The notes under the pieces are model-generated. The model saw only the letters and a program-made list of their open reading frames with translations. It did no database searches and was not told the origin of the DNA. A DNA stretch of 64,000 nucleotides from Spiroplasma cantharicola (GTDB taxonomy: Bacteria; Bacillota_I; Bacilli_A; Mycoplasmatales; Mycoplasmataceae), in the NCBI RefSeq assembly GCF_001281045.1, contig NZ_CP012622.1, forward strand, positions 992,001-1,056,000, read 5' to 3'. Both the position numbers and the translations under genes were made by a program. Position 1 is the stretch's first letter. Every line of letters begins with the position of its first letter. Positions 40,704 through 50,618 of this stretch are shown here, one piece after another.

Positions 40704-41126
40704 TTAAATAAGTTTAAAATTTCAACTATATCTATGATTTACTCCTTGATAATTAACATAAATTTCTTTTGGGAGAGCTAAATTATCTACTCCAAACTTA
40801 ATTTCAATATTATTATTTTTTGGTCCGAGTTTATTAAACTCAATTATAAAATAATATTTAAATTCATTTAAAATAAAGTATTTTTCCTTTGAAAAATTAA
40901 TTATAAAAATTTTCTGTTCTAAATTAAAGTTAATTTTTAAATCTTTTTTTACAAAATCACTTTTTTCAACTACTGGTGGTTTATTAACTTCTTCAACTCC
41001 ATTATTTTCTTCAATAACTGTATTAATTGATTTTATATAATAAAAAATTATAAATCCAAAAGTTGAAATTATTGATAGTAAAAGTATCAATAGGAATAAA
41101 TACTTATATAATTTTTTGATTTTCAT
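40704..41126 (-). CDS. Membrane-anchored protein, unknown
   Basis: The 140-residue protein has one N-terminal membrane segment (residues ~8-32, LFLLILLLSIISTFGFIIF) and an external part of about 105 residues with alternating beta-like strands. UGA Trp at 40722 extends it to the TAA at 40704. Its ATG lies inside the end of the preceding gene (23-base overlap), so both are translated from one mRNA. I do not recognise a family; a joint surface role with that gene is inference. Confidence 0.65.
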
Positions 41127-42357
41127 TTATATAATTAATAATACTTTCTTTTTCTTTTCAACCTATTGAATTAATTTCATCTATTTTATAATTTACTAAA
41201 TAATTTAGTTTATTATTAATTTCTCTATCATAATTTATCTCATATATTCCTTTATTTAAGTTATCACAAATATAGTCTATGGATATTTCTCGTGAATTTA
41301 AATCTATGACTCTATTATAAATAATGGGGTTATTATATAAGGGATTTCATAAAATACCCCTTTCTCCATTTTCTGTTTCTTCAACTAAGCTTTTTGGAAA
41401 ACTATATGAAGTAAAATTATCATTAGTTATTTCATAGTAATTTTCTTGATATGTAACTCTATCTTTAATTTTTTTTATATTATAATAATTTGAAAAATTA
41501 GTTACACTTTTTAATTTTGGAGTTGACTCTAATCTATTAGTTCTATTAGCACCTTGTAAAAACATTTCAATAAATAACTTCATTTTTTTTCCTAAAATTG
41601 ATAATTCCAAATCATTTCATAATGAATAATCACTTTGTATTCTAATTTTAGGATCAATTGTATTTAATGAGTTTTGTTCAATTTTAATTTTCAAGTCATT
41701 TTTTATTAAGTCAAAATAGTTTTTTTTATATTTATTATTAAAATCAAAATTCAAATAGCCATAAGCTAAATTTGCAATTGTAACTGTAGAGTTATTAGTC
41801 TGATATATATTTTCAGTTAAATTTCTACGATCAATTTCAATAGTTCCATAATTGGTATGAGGTTTTAAATCATAACCTTCTACATTGTAACTAGCACTAT
41901 AAGAAATAACTAACTGCTGTTGGCCATCCACTAAATTAGCAGGTATATTTAATTGCATAAAGTCAAAATCATTTAAAGTATAAGTTCTAAGTCTTTTACC
42001 TATTATCGTATAACTAGGGATGATAAGTAAATCTTCTTTGCCAACTTTTATATTTTCTACTCCTGTTGGTGTCTTTATATAAAATTGAATAGCTCCTGAT
42101 TTAAAATTTATTTTTGTTTGGTACATTATAGGATTTTTAAAAAAATAGCTTCTAAAATAATCATAACCATTTTTGTTTGATAAACTTGGACGTACAAATA
42201 ATCTATAATATTCTTTCTTGTTAACAATATATTTTTCATTAAAAAATACAGCATCTAAATTTAAAGTGTTGTTTTTAACTTCACTAACTTTTATAAATTC
42301 CTTATCTTGATGTTCATTTGTAAATTTAATTTCGTCTTTAATATTTATATCTAAAAT
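41104..42357 (-). CDS. Unknown protein with probable non-AUG start
   Basis: The frame is open from a TAA at 42376-42378 to a TAA at 41104 with several UGA Trp codons, about 417 residues. No ATG occurs before 42126, yet a strong ribosome site (GAGGTG, minus strand, ~42363-42368) stands 5 bases before an AUU codon at 42355-42357, and the stretch up to 42126 has normal coding composition. An AUU (or nearby UUA) start is therefore more likely than ATG at 42126. The product has no signal peptide, is beta-rich and contains EMFLQGANRTNRLE. I do not recognise it. It overlaps the next gene by 23 bases. Confidence 0.6.
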
Positions 42358-42393
42358 AAAATCACCTCAATTAGGTTATCGCTCATTATTGAT

Positions 42394-42426
42394 AAAAAAA
42401 GTCTCTTTTAATTAAAAAGAGACTTT
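42394..42426 (-). terminator. Terminator of tRNA-His
   Basis: A 12-bp inverted repeat (AAAGTCTCTTTT / AAAAGAGACTTT type) is followed on the minus strand by seven T residues. Confidence 0.85.
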
Positions 42427-42437
42427 AAATTCTTTAA

Positions 42438-42513
42438 TGGGGCGTATAAAGGGAATTGAACCCTCGAGTGCCGGAACCACAATCCGGAGCGTTAACCACT
42501 TCGCCATATACGC
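42438..42513 (-). tRNA. tRNA-His (anticodon GTG)
   Basis: The gene folds with acceptor GCGTATA / TATACGC, discriminator C73 and an encoded CCA (plus-strand TGG 42438-42440). The anticodon loop in CCGGATTGTGGTTCCGG gives GTG. An encoded G at 42514 would supply the G-1 that marks tRNA-His. Confidence 0.95.
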
Positions 42514-42551
42514 CATAAAATATTGCACCTATTTATTATACTAAAAAGAGC

Positions 42552-42581
42552 AAAAAAAATACAACAATTTTGTTGTATTTT
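42552..42581 (-). terminator. Terminator of the E2-like gene
   Basis: A 12-bp inverted repeat (AAAATACAACAA / TTGTTGTATTTT) overlaps the stop codon and is followed on the minus strand by eight T residues. Confidence 0.85.
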
Positions 42582-45500
42582 AAGAAACTGTTAATATTTC
42601 TGGTTTTTCAAGTATTGATTTAACTTTTGCTAAGAAATTTCCGCTTTCTGCAGCATCAATTATTCTTTGATCAACTGTTAAACTCATATGCATGATTGCT
42701 TTTATAGCTAATTTTTCATTATCAACTACTACAGGCTTTTTAACAACCTTTCCTACTCCAATTACAGCTGCATTTGGATAGAAAATTGTTGGAGTTGCTT
42801 GAATCGCACCAACAGTTCCATAATTAGAAATTGTAATTGTGCTTCCCTCTGCTTCATAATTTAAAAGTTCTCCTGCACGAAGTCTTGATGTCATTTCTTT
42901 AATATCAATTGCAACTTCTTTTATCGATAATCTATCAACAAATTTTAATACAGGAATAATTAAACCTTCACTTGTTTCTGTGGCAAGTCCAATATTGTGA
43001 TATTTTTTAATAATTACCTCATTTGTTTCTGGGTCGTAACTTGAATTTAATCTTGGATATTCTTCAAGAGCAATTGAAATTGCTTTTGCTATAAATGAAA
43101 TAGTTGTAAATTTTATATGATTTTGAGTTTGTTTTAACATATGCTTTAATTTTAAAATTGAACTCATATCAATTTCTGTTGAAATTGTTAATGGTGGAAT
43201 AAAGTTTTGACTTAAAATCATTGATTTAACAGCTGAATTTCTATTTTGATTTATTTTTTCTCTTTCAATAACTTTGTTTTGATCATTAGATTCAAATTGC
43301 AAATAGCCAACTGAGTTATCTGGTTTATCCTTTTCAAAATTTATTTCTCTAATATTTTCTTTTTGTCTTTCCAACTTTTTAAAATCAATTTCTTCTTGTA
43401 TAAGTTGCTCCTCTTCAAGTCTTTCTCTTTCATATTTTTCTCTAAATTCTCTTTCAACTTTTGCAATAATTTCTTGTTCTAAAATTAATCTTTCTTGTTC
43501 CTTACGTCTTTCTGCTTCCAATTTTTGTTTCTCTGCTTCTTCTTTAATTTGCTTTTCCTTTAAATCATTTGCAAAAAGACTAATTTCTTCCTTGATAATT
43601 GACTTTAAATCACTTGCACTTATATCTCTATTTGTAATTTTATTTTGATTCATATTTTGCATCATATTTTGCATTAACATATACTGCATCATCTGACCGA
43701 ATGTATCTGGACCAGCATTAAAATTTGATTGTTGATTTAATTTTGAAGTTGCTGCATGTAACTGATTTTGCTCTTTTAAAGTTCTATGTAATTCTCTAAT
43801 TTCAGATTTTAAAAAATCCAATGTTTCATCAGCAATTTTTTTATCATATACTTTCACAAGTTCATCATCCTTTTTACTTATTTCTGTTTTTATTTCTCTT
43901 TGAACAACTTTGGGAGTTTTTTCAGGAATATCATCTTTTTCAAAATCAACTGTACTTGAATTTTCAAGAACAAGAGAATTATCAAATTCATCGTCGTTTG
44001 CATTAAACTCCTCAGTTTCCATTGTTCTTAAATTTTCATTTTCTGAAAGTTTTAAGTGAATTTTTTTATATATTCCTTGCTCTTTCTCTTGATCTACATC
44101 TTGGTTTTTCTTCTCATTCAAAGCCTGATTATTTTCCTGACCTTTAATTTGCAACTCTTGAGTTCTTTCAATATATCGCTTTTCTGCTTTATACGCTGAA
44201 TACAAATTTGTAGTTTTTAATCACTTTTCAAATTCAATTCTACCTTTTGGTGTCTCATTATATAATACATATGTTGTAGCTCCAGTTTCAGGGTCTTGAT
44301 GTAAAACTTCTCTTAAAAATTCTGCTGGTATTCCAATTTCTTTTATTTTTTTACTAAAACTTAAATTGCCCTCAAGTAAACCTTGTTCAACAGCTTCTCT
44401 TCTTTTTCTAATAGAAGTAGAACTATCATCATTTTTAATAACACTTCATCTTTTTCTTGTATCATGAAGTTTAGATAATTTTGCTTCTGCATAATTTCAA
44501 TTAGGTTTATAATTACTTTCCATTTTATTAAATTGATTTGAATTATCTTTACTCATTTTTGCCCCACTGAAATCAATTTCATTATTAGAATCTACTAATG
44601 CTGATTTTTCTTCTTTAAAATATGATTGATTTAATACATTATCTTGTTTATTAAGTGTCTGAGAATTATCTCTATTTTGATTTGTAATTTGAGAAGTTTG
44701 TTGTAATTGACTATTATTGTCATTCGAATGTTTATCTGGTCTGTCATTATTTTTAACTCTCTGATGGTCTAAAACAGCATTATTTTTGATAGCTATAATG
44801 TCTGATTCTAAAACTCTTGGATCTCCCCCTGCACTATTTAATTTTTCAATTCTTGCTTGAATAATATTTCTCATAATTAGTGGGCGACCTTTTTCATCAG
44901 TTTTTGACATTGCATTAATTTCAGCTGATGTATCTTTAAATTCTTTAAAGTTTTCCTCTTCAAGTAATTTTTCTTTTCTAGCTTGTACAAGTTGTCTAAA
45001 TTTACTCATTCCACTAACATTATCTGTTGACAATAAGTTTTTACCATCTTCTCTAACTACTTCTTCTGGGGTAATTTTTAATAATTCTTCTTTTGAAAAA
45101 TCTCCATTATAATTATTTTGAGGAGCATTTTTAATTGATTCTTTAATATTTGCTCTCATTTGAGCAAATTTATCCATTGATTGATTGTTTGATTCGCTCA
45201 TATTGTTTTTTTCCTCTTGACTCTCTTGTGTTTTAATTGAAGTACTTTTAAATTCTTCTTTGATATTATTATTATTATTATTTGCTACTGTTGATTTAGT
45301 ATTTTGATTAGATGATTCTTTTGTTATTTGCTGAGATATTAAATTTTTGTTAATATTACTTTCTTGCAAGTTTTGTTGCTTAGTTGTAGTTTCTTTATCA
45401 ATGATCTTAGAAACTTCAATTCTTTTAAAACTTTCTCCCTTATATTTTTTAATTTCTTCTTCTCCAATTACAATATTTGCCAAAATACTACCATTTTTAA

Positions 45501-45684
45501 TAGGACTACCTATTTTAATTGTTTTTGCAATAAGACCATTATAATTAGACTTTATCTTAACTTCTTTACCATCTTCTAGTTCAACCAGAGCAAAATCTTC
45601 ACCAAAAACAATTTCTTCTCCAGAAAATAATCATTTTTTTAAAATAGCTTTAGATTGTAAATTTCTAGCTCTTAGATGTACCAT
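42580..45684 (-). CDS. E2-like (2-oxoacid dehydrogenase acyltransferase fold) protein with altered active site and long charged insertion
   Basis: One open frame of 1034 residues, seen only with UGA = Trp. Residues ~1-80 resemble a lipoyl/biotinyl domain (GLIAKTIKIGSPIKNGSIL; candidate Lys40 in EDGKE, not the canonical DKA). Residues ~80-800 are polar and low-complexity with a Glu/Arg/Lys coiled-coil stretch (~720-790). Residues ~805-1034 match the E2 catalytic domain (LTISTEIDMSSI, ISNYGTVGAIQATP, NAAVIGVGKV). The active-site motif DHRxxDG reads DQRIIDA: catalytic His is Gln1006 and Gly is Ala1011. No E1 or E3 gene is adjacent. It is monocistronic; the start at 45682-45684 follows a G-rich AGGGGC site. 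Enzymatic loss and a scaffold role are inference. Confidence 0.8.
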
Positions 45685-45729
45685 AATATGACTGCCCCTT
45701 TAGTATTTTTATATACCACCTATTATTAT

Positions 45730-45761
45730 ATAAAAAATAAAGGCAAATTCCTACCTTTATT
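45730..45761 (-). terminator. Terminator of the Pr6Pr-like gene
   Basis: An 8-bp stem (AATAAAGG / CCTTTATT) is followed on the minus strand by a T-run, upstream of the E2-like gene. Confidence 0.8.
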
Positions 45762-47055
45762 AGTTAACATATTTAGTTTTAAATATTAATACTCCATTTT
45801 TTACAAGTTTTTTATAACGTTCTGCTTCTCTTAAATTATCTTTAACATAGGCTCTGTCTTTATAATTAATTGACAAAATTCATCTTTTAATTTGAATTTT
45901 ATTGTTTTTTTCAGCTAATTTACTATTTTTAATAGAGGCAATTTTTAACTTACGTTCGAGAAGTTTATTTTTAATATAATCTCTTTTTTTAGCTTTTCTT
46001 TCATTTTTCTCTAATACTTTAATTCCTTTTAAAAAGACTTTATATTCAGTTTTTTTGTGAATTAAATTCATTTTAGCTTGATTTTTAATAGTTACTTTTT
46101 TTAATTTCTGTTTTTGGATACGATATGCATGTTCTTCTCTAGTGATCAATTTTCCTTCAATATCATGTCATCTATAAAATTTACCATTATTTCATCTTAA
46201 ATAAATAAATTGTAAACCCACCACTATTAAAGTTATACATAAACAAGCAAATAAAAAAGTAGATATAACCAATCATTGTGGGCCAAAGCTTTCTCTAGCA
46301 ATAAACTTTTGCCCATCAACTGTATATGATAATTCATATTGGTGGATATTTAAAAATCAATATGGATATCACATTTGCTCAGTAAAGTGTCTTGTTTTAT
46401 CAATAACACCATTTTCAGGACTTCAAATGTTATTTCAAAAATAATCATAACCAGAAAATGCTGAGCTAATATTGCCACTTGGTGGACTATATATTCTTGA
46501 ATAAAATTCAGGCGAATAAAAATTATATCTTAATTCTCCTCTTATCATTGTAAAAATCAAATATCCTGTTGGATATAAACAATTCATTGGTAAAGAGAAT
46601 TTTGAATATTTTCTAGGAGAATAATACTGATCTCCACAAGAAAAAATAAAGTAACCAATCATAATACTTGGAATAAAGATATGTAGAACACTAGTAGAAA
46701 CTCAACTGGATGGATAATATGCACCCATTTCATCAACAGATGCAAGAAGTCCAAATCAAAAAACAATCATAGTTAAACTTATATATACTGTCATTGCTAA
46801 TTCTACTGAGAATGGCGGTTTTGTGTTATATATTTTTTTCATAAAAATTGCCATTGCTAAATAGAAAACTACAGCATAATTTGATTGAGTTGTAAAAAAT
46901 GAATAATATATATTTAATCTTTCTAAAGTAGGAATCCCTTCAAGATTCTTTTTAGGTGAATATATTTGTAAAACAAAATCGAACGCTAAAAAAGCAACTA
47001 AAACCATTAGTATCATTACTTTTAAAGAAAATTCAAAATCTTTATTAAATTTCAT
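45760..47055 (-). CDS. Pr6Pr-like membrane protein with basic cytoplasmic tail
   Basis: The 431-residue protein has about six membrane segments in its first ~290 residues and contains SFFTTQSNYAVV (residues ~51-62), the hallmark of Pr6Pr-family membrane proteins. An extracellular loop is rich in Tyr, Ser and Pro (YYSPRKYSKF, SRIYSPPSGN). The last ~140 residues are strongly basic and helical (KQKLKKVTIKNQAKM), so the tail should lie in the cytoplasm. Many UGA Trp codons break it under the standard code. Function is unknown; similar proteins are common and uncharacterised. It has its own terminator and no obvious operon partner. Confidence 0.75.
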
Positions 47056-47110
47056 AATATATCACCTTATTTCTCATTGTAAAAATTATATCTAAATACA
47101 ATAAAAAAAC

Positions 47111-47140
47111 CAAACTGATATACTACTATTTGTATAAGAT
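47111..47140 (-). terminator. Weak terminator of ackA
   Basis: An imperfect stem with ATAC/GTAT pairing follows ackA and is trailed by seven T residues on the minus strand. Confidence 0.4.
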
Positions 47141-47145
47141 ATTAT

Positions 47146-48336
47146 TTATAAAAATTTTAGAGTTTGATTACAAATCATTAACTCTTCGTTAGTTCTAACT
47201 TTTAAAATTGGCATTTTTGATTTAGCAGATGAAATTACTAAATAATCAGAATATTTTTCATCATTTAAGTTTGAATCAATATTTAAATCAAGTAAACCAC
47301 ATTTTTGAGTTACTTTTTCTCTAATAACTCCAGCATTTTCTCCAACTCCAGCAGTAAATATAATTCCATCAATTTTATCATTTATTTGGTTAGCAAATTT
47401 AACTATGAAATCAGCAACTATTTGAGTATATAATTCAACAGCTAATGATGCTTTTTTGTTTCCTTTTTCAGCAGCTGCAATAACATCTCTCATATCACTG
47501 CTTACTTCACTAACACCTTGTAAACCAGATTGCTTATTTAAAATATCTGTTATTTCATAAATATCTTTTCCAGTTTCTTTTGAAATATATTGAATAATTG
47601 AAGGGTCAATATCTCCACTTCTTGTTCCCATCATTAATCCTGCTAAAGGAGTTAATCCCATAGTTGTATTATATGATTTACCATTTTTAATAGCACAAAT
47701 ACTTCCACCATTTCCTAAATGACAAACAATTAAATTTAATTTATCTTGTTTTTTATTAAAAATTTCTTGAGCTTTATACACAATATATTCATAACTAATT
47801 CCATGAAAACCATATTTTCTAACTTTATAATCTGTATATCATTTATATGGGGTTGTATACATATAATTGATTTCTGGCATTGTTTGATGATATGATGTAT
47901 CAAAACATCCTACAAGTTTAGCATTAGGTAAACTTGCTTGAAAAGCATTTATTGAAGTTAATGCTCCTGGATTGTGTAAAGGTGCTAACCTAATATTGTC
48001 TTCAATAGTTTTTTTAATATCATTTGTTAATTCAACTGTTTTAACAATTTTATCACCACCGTGAACTACTCTAAAACCAATTCCTTTAATATCTTCTGGT
48101 TTACCAATAACTTTTAATTCAGTAAACTTACTTAAAATTAATTTAACTGCTTCTAAATGATCCTTCATTTCACTTTCAAACACGTGTTTTTCACCATTAA
48201 TTTCAATTGTTAATTTGCCATCTACTGAAATTCTTTCTGCTAAACCATCTAAAGTTGAAATTGGGTTTTTTATATCTTTTATATTAAATAATTTGAATTT
48301 AATTGAACTACTTCCCGCATTTACTACTAAAATCAT
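47146..48336 (-). CDS. ackA: Acetate kinase
   Basis: AckA converts acetyl phosphate and ADP into acetate and ATP, an important ATP source in fermenting Mollicutes. The 396-residue product begins MILVVNAGSSSIKFKLF, has GFRVVHGGD (~85), CFDTSYHQTMPE (~145) and a TAGVGENA motif near residue ~320. UGA at 47839 is Trp. The ATG overlaps the pta stop (TAATG, 48334-48338). The unit coaD-pta-ackA places the two enzymes of the acetate pathway together. Confidence 0.96.
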
Positions 48337-49319
48337 TATTTATCTCCTCCATTAAACATTGATGTATATATTGTTACAATTGATGTTTGCTTAATATCTT
48401 CTAAAGTTGCTCCTCTTGAAAGGTCATTTACAGGTTTATTTAAACCTAATATAAATGGGCCAGCTGCTTGAAAATTACCAAACCTTTGAGCAATTTTATA
48501 TCCAATGTTTCCAGAGTTTAAATCTGGAAACACATAAACATCTGGGTGTTCTTTTGTAATTTTTGTTGTTGGGTATTTCTTAACTCTTACACTTTTATCA
48601 AAGGCAGAATCAAATTGCATTTCTCCATCAAAAATTATTCCTTTTGTTGATTTTGCTTTTAATAAATTAACTGCTTCTTTTACCTTATCTACACTTGGCC
48701 CCATTCCTGAACCACTTGTTGAATAACTTAACATTGCAACTTGCACATCTTTTTCATTTAATTGTTGAGCAAAATCAGCTGACATTGAAGCAATATCTGC
48801 TAATTGGTTTGCATTTGGGTCAACATTTAACGCGCAATCTGTAAATAAATATATTTCCTTTTCTTTTGACATTAGAAAAACAGATGAAGCTATTGAATAC
48901 TTCTTGCTTGTTTTAATAATTTGTAAAGCTGGTCTTAATGTATCAGCTGTTGTATATTCTAAACCACAAATCATTGCATCAGCTAAATCTAATTTCATCA
49001 TCATCACTCCAAAATAAGTTCTTTGATTCATTAGTTTCTTTGCCGTAGGTTCATCAGCCTTATCTTTTCTTACTTCTAAAAAGACTTTAATCATTTCTTG
49101 TTTATCATACTCATCAATAATAACAACTTGTATTTTTTCATGTAATTTATTTGGTACTTCACTCTTTGTATTAAAAAGTAATACTGGAATTGCTAAATCA
49201 TTTTCTACTAAAAATGTTGCATTTTGTTGTATTTTTTCTTGAGTTCCTTCTGGAAAAACAATTGTTTGTTTCTTTTTAATTGCTTTAATTTTATTTTCTA
49301 TTTCTTTAATTGATCACAT
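48336..49319 (-). CDS. pta: Phosphotransacetylase
   Basis: Pta converts acetyl-CoA and phosphate into acetyl phosphate and CoA. The 327-residue product has the family segments VFPEGTQEKI (~20), NQRTYFGVMMMKLDLADAMI (~105-125), VAMLSYSTSGSGMGP (~215) and GPFILGLNKPVNDLSRG. It starts ATG UGA (Met-Trp), so its second codon is the reassigned one. RBS GAGGAA precedes. The start is 2 bases after the coaD stop and its own stop overlaps ackA. It is the short Pta form without the E. coli N-terminal extension. Confidence 0.95.
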
Positions 49320-49321
49320 AA

Positions 49322-49750
49322 CTATTCCTCGCTTTTGTATTTTTCTATTTCTTTTAATAAAGTTGATGAAATTTTTCTATTTTTATTATCAGATAAAAAT
49401 AAGATTGTTTCTAACTCATCATAAATACTTTTATTTCCATCATAAAGTTCTATTTCATAATCCAAAGTCTGAGAATCTCTTATTCCCCTTACAATGTATT
49501 TTATTTTTCTTTGTTTTGCAAAGTCGGCAGTTAATTTATTTTCATTTATTTCAATTTTTACATTTTTTAAACCCTTAATCATTGATTTTATTTTTTCAAT
49601 TCTTTGATTCAAATCAGGCTTTTCACTTTTTGAAATATTTTTTGTAATAACAACAATCACTTCATCAAATAGTTTTGCAGCTTTTACTAAAATATTTAAG
49701 TGTCCTTCATGAAAAGGATCAAAACTTCCTGGATAAATGGCCTTTTTCAT
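49322..49750 (-). CDS. coaD: Phosphopantetheine adenylyltransferase
   Basis: CoaD adenylates 4'-phosphopantetheine to dephospho-CoA. The 142-residue product has the nucleotidyltransferase motif YPGSFDPFHEGHLNI (HxGH type, residues ~6-20), IVRGIRDSQTLDYE (~88-101) and ISSTLLKE at the C-terminus. It is the first gene of coaD-pta-ackA, two bases before pta, tying CoA synthesis to the enzymes that use CoA. It diverges from coaX, the pantothenate kinase, so two CoA steps lie back to back. Confidence 0.96.
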   Translation of the reverse strand: MKKAIYPGSFDPFHEGHLNILVKAAKLFDEVIVVITKNISKSEKPDLNQRIEKIKSMIKGLKNVKIEINENKLTADFAKQRKIKYIVRGIRDSQTLDYEIELYDGNKSIYDELETILFLSDNKNRKISSTLLKEIEKYKSEE

Positions 49751-49853
49751 ATTAACCCTTCCTTAATACATTTATAATTTTATATTTATTTTAGGCAAAA
49801 AAGTGTCTTTATTTTATTTTATGTAATAAAATAAGGACAAAAGGAAGATAATA

Positions 49854-50591
49854 ATGAAAATACTACTAGTTGATATTGGAAATACAACTGCTGATTTCCG
49901 TTTGTGAGATAAAAATACTAATAAACTAACAAAACTAATTAGACCAGAAACTAAAGACCCAAAATGAAGAAGAAGTAAAGTACTAAGTAAGTATTTTTTA
50001 GATAATAAAATAAAAATTGACAAAATTAGTTATGTCTCTGTTGTGCCAGAATGAAATGATATTATGAGAGCTTTAGCAAATAATGTTGGTGTAGAAATCT
50101 CAAATTTAAGAGATGATTTTGATATTCAAAAAGAATTATTTAAAGTTGATAATATTAATAAATTAGGAGCAGATTTTATATCTAATTTTTATGGTGCAAT
50201 TGAAAATTACAAATTTACAAATGGAGCCATAATTTCTATGGGTACAACTTCCACTATTGCAATAATTAAAGATAAAGAATTGCAAGGAACTATAATTTGT
50301 CCAGGATTAAAAAATTCATTAAATTGTTTAATCTCAAGTGCAGTTCTTTTACAAAATAATGATTATCAAAAATCAAATAAAATTTATGGAACAAATACAA
50401 TTGATGCAATAAATATTGGTGCATTTAATGCCCATTACTTAATGTTAACTTCAATGATTAAAAAACTAAATTTGGATTTTGCTATTTTTACAGGTGGAAA
50501 TTCAATTCAATTTGAAGAGGATATACTAAAGGATGGCTATATCTTTGATGAATCTTTAATATTCAAAGGGCTTATAAAACTCAATAAATAA
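49854..50591 (+). CDS. coaX: Type III pantothenate kinase
   Basis: CoaX phosphorylates pantothenate, the first step of CoA synthesis. The 245-residue product starts MKILLVDIGNTTADFRLW (ASKHA phosphate loop D-x-G-N-T), has KLGADFISN (substrate region; GADR type normally, here GADF) and SMGTTSTIAII and FTGGNS ends typical of the family. UGA is Trp several times. The ATG follows AAGGAAG. It diverges from coaD. The GADR to GADF change is a difference in a usually conserved motif and may merit modelling. Confidence 0.87.
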
Positions 50592-50618
50592 AATTATAAA
50601 AGTTTTTATTTAAAATTT

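Noticed and set aside
42580-45684. Reading the E2-like gene as a normal pyruvate dehydrogenase E2 (pdhC)
   Set aside because: The catalytic motif is DQRIIDA, the lipoyl Lys context is not canonical, the insert is ~730 residues and no E1 or E3 gene is adjacent.
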